NCBI GenBank assembly: GCA_038106185.1
Contig: JAYODE010000051.1
Span: 1 to 18,991 of the forward strand
DNA: 18,991 nt
DNA from: UBA4582 sp038106185
GTDB lineage: Bacteria; Pseudomonadota; Gammaproteobacteria; Pseudomonadales; Azotimanducaceae
Direction: 5' to 3'
This document shows, one piece after another, positions 15,056 through 18,991 of the stretch (position 1 is its first letter; each line of letters begins with the position of its first letter). The notes under the pieces were generated by a model that was not told the origin of the DNA, did no database searches, and was given only the letters and a program-made list of their open reading frames with translations. The position numbers and the translations under genes were made by a program.

Positions 15056-15350
15056 CAAATTTCACCCACTTTTCCAACATCACTTCAAAGGGCAAATAGC
15101 TGGTCTGATACTCAGACCCTGGATACGGAGGGTTCAGCTGAGAGACTTGAAGAACTCGCCAGCCCGCTTGCATGGCGACCAAAGCCGAGGCAAAGGGCAC
15201 CTCGCTCGAGTCGCCAGCATAGTGCGTGGTCGCACCGGTACCATCATAGAATGCCCAAGCAATAGTCTCAGAATCAAGCGCCGATGAGCGGGTATATAGC
15301 ATCAGTATCTGTTGCCGACGATCGGTCAGCATGTCAGTGATCATGCCCAT
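15045..15350 (-). CDS. Small unrecognised protein in the nitrile hydratase operon
   Basis: A 101-residue soluble protein without signal peptide, membrane segment or cysteine. Notable segments are ALVAMQAGWRVLQVSQLNPPYPGSEYQTSYL (two adjoining pieces around residues 57-86) and the end FEVMLEKWVKFDGN. I do not recognise the family. It overlaps the accessory gene by 17 bases upstream and the dioxygenase gene by 11 bases downstream, so it is almost certainly translated and coupled. ATG 15350 has GAGG 4 bases upstream; ATG 15344 gives a more normal spacing. It might be an assembly factor, a small subunit or a ligand-binding partner. Confidence 0.75.
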   Translation of the reverse strand: MGMITDMLTDRRQQILMLYTRSSALDSETIAWAFYDGTGATTHYAGDSSEVPFASALVAMQAGWRVLQVSQLNPPYPGSEYQTSYLPFEVMLEKWVKFDGN

Positions 15351-15699
15351 GTGGCCTCTCTGCCAGTTGGTGCTGGCGGTTATCCAACTCAGCTTGAGGG
15401 CACAGCCCTTTTTTCGCCAACAGCAAGGTTAAGGTCTGCAGGAAAATATCATAATAGGCGTAGGTTTGTGTTCCACTATCCTGCTCCCATCTCTGAATAT
15501 TGACGATCAGCAATTGTCGAAAGTCATCCCAAGTGAAAACACCCGCCTCACACAGCACTCGCGCCATGCCAAAGGCGCGACTCTGCCAGGGTTGTTCAAA
15601 CAGTAACTCACCATTCGCCATGGGTGGCGCGCCTAAACCGGTTAATTCAGGCACCAAAAGACTGTCTTCGCCACCAGCACCTGTCATCAAATCGACCAT
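15334..15699 (-). CDS. Nitrile hydratase accessory protein (beta N-domain-like activator)
   Basis: A 121-residue protein resembling the N-terminal half of nitrile hydratase beta: FEQPWQSRAFGMARVLCEAGVFTWDDFR (in two pieces, about 34-61), then YYDIFLQTLTLLLAKKGL. Such proteins are cobalt-chaperone or self-subunit-swapping activators that help load the metal into the alpha subunit. The C-terminus HQLAERPHGHDH is His-rich and could bind metal. The stop of the alpha gene and this ATG overlap as TGATG, so translation is coupled; TTG 15702, 7 bases after AGGAG, is an alternative start. It does not have enough length to be a catalytic subunit. Confidence 0.85.
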   Translation of the reverse strand: MVDLMTGAGGEDSLLVPELTGLGAPPMANGELLFEQPWQSRAFGMARVLCEAGVFTWDDFRQLLIVNIQRWEQDSGTQTYAYYDIFLQTLTLLLAKKGLCPQAELDNRQHQLAERPHGHDH

Positions 15700-16286
15700 C
15701 AACGGGCGACTCCTATCATAGTATCTCGGCTCACTCGCTCCGCCAGCTCCGCTTCGGCCATACCGAAGGTATCCAAGGGTTGCTCGGGCAGCACCATATA
15801 ACGCACCTCCGCACTTGAGTCCCAGACTCGAATCTGCACGTCATCCTGAAGATCAAGGCCCATTTCTCGCAGCACCGAACGCGGCTCACGAACAACTCGA
15901 GAACGATAGGCCGGATCCTTGTACCAGGTCGGCGGCAAGCCCAACACAGCCCAGGGATAACAGGAGCAAAGCGTACAAACCACGACATTGTGAACCTTTG
16001 CAGAATTGGCAACCACCACCAGTTTTTCAACCTGACCACCTTCAAGGTCAAACTCACTGATTGCTGCAGTACCATCCAGCAGTAAACGGCGCCTGAAATC
16101 AGCATCACACCAGGCACGAGCAACAACTCGAGCACCATTCATAGGCCCCACTCGCTCGGCATAGCGGGCGATCACGGCATCAACCGCGCCGGCGGCCAGC
16201 AGGCCCTTTTCCATGAGCAGAGATTCCAGTGCCTCAGCACGGATAGCCTGAGGTGGGGTTTCATGATGATCATGGGACTCAGACAT
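15699..16286 (-). CDS. nthA: Nitrile hydratase alpha subunit, cobalt type
   Basis: A 195-residue alpha subunit that binds the catalytic non-corrin metal. The claw motif is VCTLCSCY with Cys104, Cys107, Ser108 and Cys109; Thr105 (CTLCSC rather than CSLCSC) and the following Tyr mark the cobalt type. In active enzyme Cys107 and Cys109 are oxidised to sulfinate and sulfenate. PWAVLGLPPTWYKDPAYRSR (111-130) is also standard. The enzyme hydrates nitriles to amides. The start is ATG 16286 because GAGGAG lies 8 bases upstream and the family N-terminus fits; an in-frame extension to 16340 looks untranslated. It lies 99 bases after the beta gene (order beta then alpha, as in rhodococcal cobalt enzymes). 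Confidence 0.95.
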   Translation of the reverse strand: MSESHDHHETPPQAIRAEALESLLMEKGLLAAGAVDAVIARYAERVGPMNGARVVARAWCDADFRRRLLLDGTAAISEFDLEGGQVEKLVVVANSAKVHNVVVCTLCSCYPWAVLGLPPTWYKDPAYRSRVVREPRSVLREMGLDLQDDVQIRVWDSSAEVRYMVLPEQPLDTFGMAEAELAERVSRDTMIGVAR

Positions 16287-16385
16287 TAATGACGCTCCTC
16301 GTGGTACTGTGACTCTATGCCTCAATGGACTAACGGGCAATCCGGCAAACGGACTTGGAACCTATTTTTGAAGGCCTGGCTCTGA

Positions 16386-17078
16386 TCATGGTTGGAAGAC
16401 TTGCGTCAAATAAGGCTCGAACAAGTCCAGACTGACTGTCAGCAGCGGATCGCCCCCAGGCCACAATTCAGCGCCCTTGAACGACACTGTGTAAAGATAA
16501 TTTGGACACTCACCCAGACCGTGCGCATTGGTATCAGGATAGATCCAAGCGCCGTGTTCTGAGGTTATCTGGCCCACTTTGCCTCGCGCATACGCCGGCA
16601 GGCGAGTATGACCCGGCTTCACCTCCGTAGTGGTGATGACCCGGTCACCGATATGGAACCGAGCCGGCTCAGACAAGGTGCGCTGACTGCCAGCCGCCTG
16701 AGGCATAGGACCCAGTGGATCAGGTGCAGTCTCGGGCCGCGCGGCTATTCGCCCATTGGAACGCATTGTTGCTGCGTGAAGGTCACGGGGCAGCCGCGCT
16801 TCGAGTTCTTCAGTCGTAATAATCCCAGCTTCTACTAACAGGGTTTCAAGCCCGCCGAGCCAGCGACCATAATAACCATGCGACAGGTAGGCCACTGGAT
16901 CGATGCGCTCTACTGCGTGGCGAAAGCGGTCCGCATTGTTCCAGGCGCCTGCCCGCGCGCCCGCATTCACCATAGCAAAAACGGCAGCTTCCCAGCGTGC
17001 ATGGAACACCGGGGCTGACGGTGTAAACTCGACTTTACCGTGACCGTGCTTACCTCCCAGATCGTGTATTCCATCCAC
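16386..17078 (-). CDS. nthB: Nitrile hydratase beta subunit
   Basis: A 230-residue beta subunit. It begins MDGIHDLGGKHG, the family N-terminus, if translation starts at GTG 17078; AGGAG lies 9 bases upstream. Longer readings from TTG 17105 add nine atypical residues. The N-terminal helical part has RHAVERIDPVAYL and YYGRWLGGLETLL. The C-terminal SH3-like barrel has GHTRLPAYARGKVG, HGAWIYPDTNAHGLGE and LYTVSFKGAELW. Arg53 and Arg159 probably match the two conserved arginines that contact the oxidised cysteines of alpha. Length is normal for a complete, unsplit beta subunit, which separates it from thiocyanate hydrolase, where this chain is divided in two. Confidence 0.94.
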   Translation of the reverse strand: MDGIHDLGGKHGHGKVEFTPSAPVFHARWEAAVFAMVNAGARAGAWNNADRFRHAVERIDPVAYLSHGYYGRWLGGLETLLVEAGIITTEELEARLPRDLHAATMRSNGRIAARPETAPDPLGPMPQAAGSQRTLSEPARFHIGDRVITTTEVKPGHTRLPAYARGKVGQITSEHGAWIYPDTNAHGLGECPNYLYTVSFKGAELWPGGDPLLTVSLDLFEPYLTQVFQP

Positions 17079-17162
17079 TCTTTCAGGCTCCTGTTCGCAG
17101 TGCAATAGCCAGGGCCTTCGCCACGGCGTCAGCGGTCGCAGGCACCCTTTGAACGGCGAGGA

Positions 17163-17633
17163 TCATTTTGCCACCTGACCGGCACTCCAGCGTTGTCGAT
17201 CAGCTCGCCCACCCGGGTAGGCCGTCGCCAGGACTTCGCCTAATCGTAGTTCAAATAGAACGAAACGCGCCGCAGGTCGAAAATTACTCACTGCTTCAGC
17301 GGCGATTCTGACCGCCGGATCGGTAACTTGGACCGCGACTCCGGTAACCTGAAATTCGCCACTGCTGCCTGAGTTATCACTCATACCACAGTGCAGGCAA
17401 TATTTGCCGACGTTCAGCAGATCGCGGACCTTTGGCGAGTCTGGATCGGCAAAGAAGAAGCAGCGACCAGCGCCTATGATAGGCGTAACGGGATGCGTAC
17501 GCGGCCAGCCCGACTGACGGATAGTCGCCAGATAGGCAACCTTGCCATCTAGTCTGGCCTTGCCGTAACTCGCCAAGGTCGGTGCTTGATGCTCGAGAAC
17601 CTGCCAGGACTCCATCTTTGGTTCGGTCGTCAC
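17163..17633 (-). CDS. PPOX-class (pyridoxamine 5'-phosphate oxidase-like) flavin-binding protein
   Basis: A 156-residue split-barrel protein. The start of the fold is clear in GKVAYLATIRQSGWPRTHPVTPIIG and the following FFFADPDSPKVRDLL, as in small FMN-, heme- or F420-binding PPOX proteins. Specific cofactor and reaction cannot be told. The start is GTG 17633, 5 bases after AGGAG; a TTG at 17648 precedes that site and would be untranslated. It is the first gene of the minus-strand operon, 84 bases ahead of the nitrile hydratase beta gene. A redox helper that reduces or oxidises a nitrile precursor is possible but unproven. Confidence 0.8.
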   Translation of the reverse strand: MTTEPKMESWQVLEHQAPTLASYGKARLDGKVAYLATIRQSGWPRTHPVTPIIGAGRCFFFADPDSPKVRDLLNVGKYCLHCGMSDNSGSSGEFQVTGVAVQVTDPAVRIAAEAVSNFRPAARFVLFELRLGEVLATAYPGGRADRQRWSAGQVAK

Positions 17634-17654
17634 GCGCGCTCCTATCAAACTCGC

Positions 17655-17698
17655 CTAAAGTGGCTTAAAAAGGTGGACTGATTCGCGAATTACTTTAG
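17655..17698. promoter_or_regulatory. Dyad structures in the divergent region between nitrile hydratase operon and CoA-transferase
   Basis: A perfect inverted repeat CTAAAGT (17655-17661) / ACTTTAG (17692-17698) encloses a perfect 10-base palindrome ATTCGCGAAT (17681-17690). On the minus strand the second arm forms TGC-TAAAGT, which could serve as an extended -10 for the operon. This arrangement suits a shared operator for the two divergent units. Confidence 0.4.
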
Positions 17699-17785
17699 CA
17701 CTCGCTGTGCTTATCGACACCCCCATTTTGCGCTCTCGTGTCAGTGCAGTACTATCAACGCTTCAGCGACTGGGAGTTAACGCGA

Positions 17786-18955
17786 ATGTCACACGAATAC
17801 CCTTTGTCAGACCTTAAAGTACTGGATCTCTCTCGCGTACTGGCCGGACCGTTTGCCGGACGAATGCTGTCTGACCTGGGCGCTGAGGTCGTTAAAGTCG
17901 AGCCACCCGAACTTGATGTCACCCGTAACTGGGGGCATCAGGTCGGCACTATCTCAAGCTATTATCAACAACAGAACGCGGGCAAGCAGAATATCAGCAT
18001 CGACTTGCGTCAGCCGCAGGGCACCGCATTACTCAAGGACTTAGCCAGTCAGGCAGATATCCTGATCGAAAATTTTCGCCCGGGCGTCATGCACCGACTT
18101 GGTCTTGACTGGCCAATACTGCAGGCTATCAATCCCCGGTTGATTATGCTTTCCATATCAGGCTTCGGCCAAACTGGCCCAGAATCACAGCGCGCCGCTT
18201 ACGCACCGATCATTCACGCTGAAACCGGCACTATTGACCGGCAAGCGGCAAAGAGCGCCGGCAACGCCGTCGAACTGTGTCTGGCCATCGCCGACACAAA
18301 CGCCGGTTTACACGGCCTGGTGGGCTTACTGGCTGCCGTACATCAGCGGCATCGATCCGGTCGAGGACAACACCTGGATATTGCCATGGTGGATACCATG
18401 CTCGCGACCGACGATCAGACGCACTATTATCTGGAGCCTGCCCCCATCAATAATGGTGCCAGCGAGGTCTGGGACACCTGCGGCGGTCGAATCATCATGG
18501 CCGGTGATTTTCGGCACATCTGGCGCCAGCTGGTCGCTGTTCTCAAGGTTCAAGAGCCAGAGGTCGCAGATGCCTCACTCGAAGCCAAAATCAGCGCAAG
18601 GCGTCGGGCTGTCGCTGACTTTCTCATGAGCTTCACCGATCGAGAGACTCTTACCAAGGCGTTGGACAAAGCCAATATCGCCTGGGGCAACGTCACCTCA
18701 ACCACCGATTATCTTGAAAACTCAGCAGTGCTGGCTCATCGCCGCAGCATCGTCGCGATTGATGACCGTCAGGGCGGCACACGGCGAGTATTTCAAAGCC
18801 CCTATCGGTTTTCTGCGGCCAGCAGCGGAGTCCGCGGTGGCGCGCCGCGGCAAGGCGAGCATAATACGTTAGTCTTAACCAACTGGCTGGGCTATGACGA
18901 AACTCGAGTGCAGGCGCTTGCCGAACAGGGAGTGCTTCTGAGCGAGACACCCTAG
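17786..18955 (+). CDS. Family III (CaiB/BaiF) CoA-transferase, second copy
   Basis: A 389-residue CoA-transferase starting LKVLDLSRVLAGPFAGRMLSDLGAEVVKVEPP (two adjoining pieces from residue 10), with ILIENFRPGVMHRLGLDW, GFGQTGP and the catalytic region LAIADTNAGLHGL, in which Asp170 is the expected acyl-carrying residue. It shares family and catalytic position with the gene at 7287-8564 but is shorter and clearly diverged, so the two probably have different substrates. ATG 17786 is chosen because GGGAG (17772-17776) lies 9 bases upstream and the alternative at 17738 adds an atypical 16 residues without a ribosome binding site. It is divergent from the nitrile hydratase operon and may be co-regulated with it. 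Confidence 0.9.
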   Translation: MSHEYPLSDLKVLDLSRVLAGPFAGRMLSDLGAEVVKVEPPELDVTRNWGHQVGTISSYYQQQNAGKQNISIDLRQPQGTALLKDLASQADILIENFRPGVMHRLGLDWPILQAINPRLIMLSISGFGQTGPESQRAAYAPIIHAETGTIDRQAAKSAGNAVELCLAIADTNAGLHGLVGLLAAVHQRHRSGRGQHLDIAMVDTMLATDDQTHYYLEPAPINNGASEVWDTCGGRIIMAGDFRHIWRQLVAVLKVQEPEVADASLEAKISARRRAVADFLMSFTDRETLTKALDKANIAWGNVTSTTDYLENSAVLAHRRSIVAIDDRQGGTRRVFQSPYRFSAASSGVRGGAPRQGEHNTLVLTNWLGYDETRVQALAEQGVLLSETP

Positions 18956-18956
18956 C

Positions 18957-18991
18957 TAGTTAAGGAGCGGGTAGTTAAGGAGCGGGTAGTT
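18957..18991. repeat. 15-base tandem repeat with AAGGAG cores at the right edge
   Basis: TAGTTAAGGAGCGGG occurs at 18957-18971 and 18972-18986 without a gap, and TAGTT starts a third copy cut by the window end. Each copy contains AAGGAG, a strong Shine-Dalgarno match, just after the stop of the CoA-transferase gene. A plus-strand gene may start a little further on. Confidence 0.7.

Noticed and set aside
16287..16340. N-terminal extension of the nitrile hydratase alpha subunit
   Set aside because: The ATG at 16286 has GAGGAG at ideal distance and fits the family N-terminus; the extension is atypical and lacks a binding site.
15699..17078. Thiocyanate hydrolase rather than nitrile hydratase
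   Set aside because: The beta chain is complete and undivided, whereas thiocyanate hydrolase splits it into two subunits; the small accessory protein matches an activator and not a catalytic chain.

Overview
The window looks like chromosomal DNA of an aerobic, heterotrophic Gram-negative bacterium, most likely a gammaproteobacterium. This is inferred from an ECF11-type sigma/ChrR pair, a DUF2884 (YggN-like) periplasmic protein, a BON lipoprotein, a DUF5916 outer-membrane protein, and the general style of the proteins. The taxon is not proven by the sequence. No rRNA, tRNA, CRISPR array, transposase or phage gene is visible.

Layout. (1) 1-1408: a minus-strand sigma factor and zinc/cupin anti-sigma factor (RpoE-ChrR type, singlet-oxygen response), with a good match to a self-recognised ECF11 promoter at 1381-1408. 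The end of a possible plus-strand gene meets them at position 69. (2) 1547-5603: a plus-strand operon behind a sigma70-like promoter. It encodes a CBS-less KdsD/KpsF-type sugar-phosphate isomerase, a yeast Mtd1-like methylene-THF dehydrogenase whose cyclohydrolase residues are replaced, an FchA-type methenyl-THF cyclohydrolase that could supply the missing activity, and a DUF885 protein with a degraded metal site. (3) 5696-7109: two plus-strand envelope proteins (BON lipoprotein, DUF2884 protein), separated and followed by short tandem duplications. (4) 7287-13859, minus strand: a family III CoA-transferase, a large DUF5916 outer-membrane protein, and a LemA plus M48 metalloprotease pair, the protease having a long C-terminal extension. 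(5) 14186-17633, minus strand: a tightly packed operon with a PPOX-family flavoprotein, nitrile hydratase beta and alpha (cobalt-type claw CTLCSC), a nitrile hydratase accessory protein with a His-rich tail, a small unrecognised protein and a phytanoyl-CoA dioxygenase-like oxygenase. (6) 17786-18955, plus strand: a second family III CoA-transferase, divergent from the nitrile hydratase operon. A tandem repeat carrying Shine-Dalgarno-like AAGGAG sequences runs off the right edge.

How the genes may work together. The region 1646-3796 reads as a split one-carbon module: dehydrogenase-only plus separate cyclohydrolase instead of a bifunctional FolD, tied to a sugar-phosphate isomerase. The region 14186-18955 reads as a catabolic or tailoring island in which a nitrile is hydrated to an amide, with an Fe(II)/2-oxoglutarate oxygenase and a CoA-transferase nearby and no amidase in view. 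Several starts are non-ATG and were chosen from Shine-Dalgarno placement and family N-termini.
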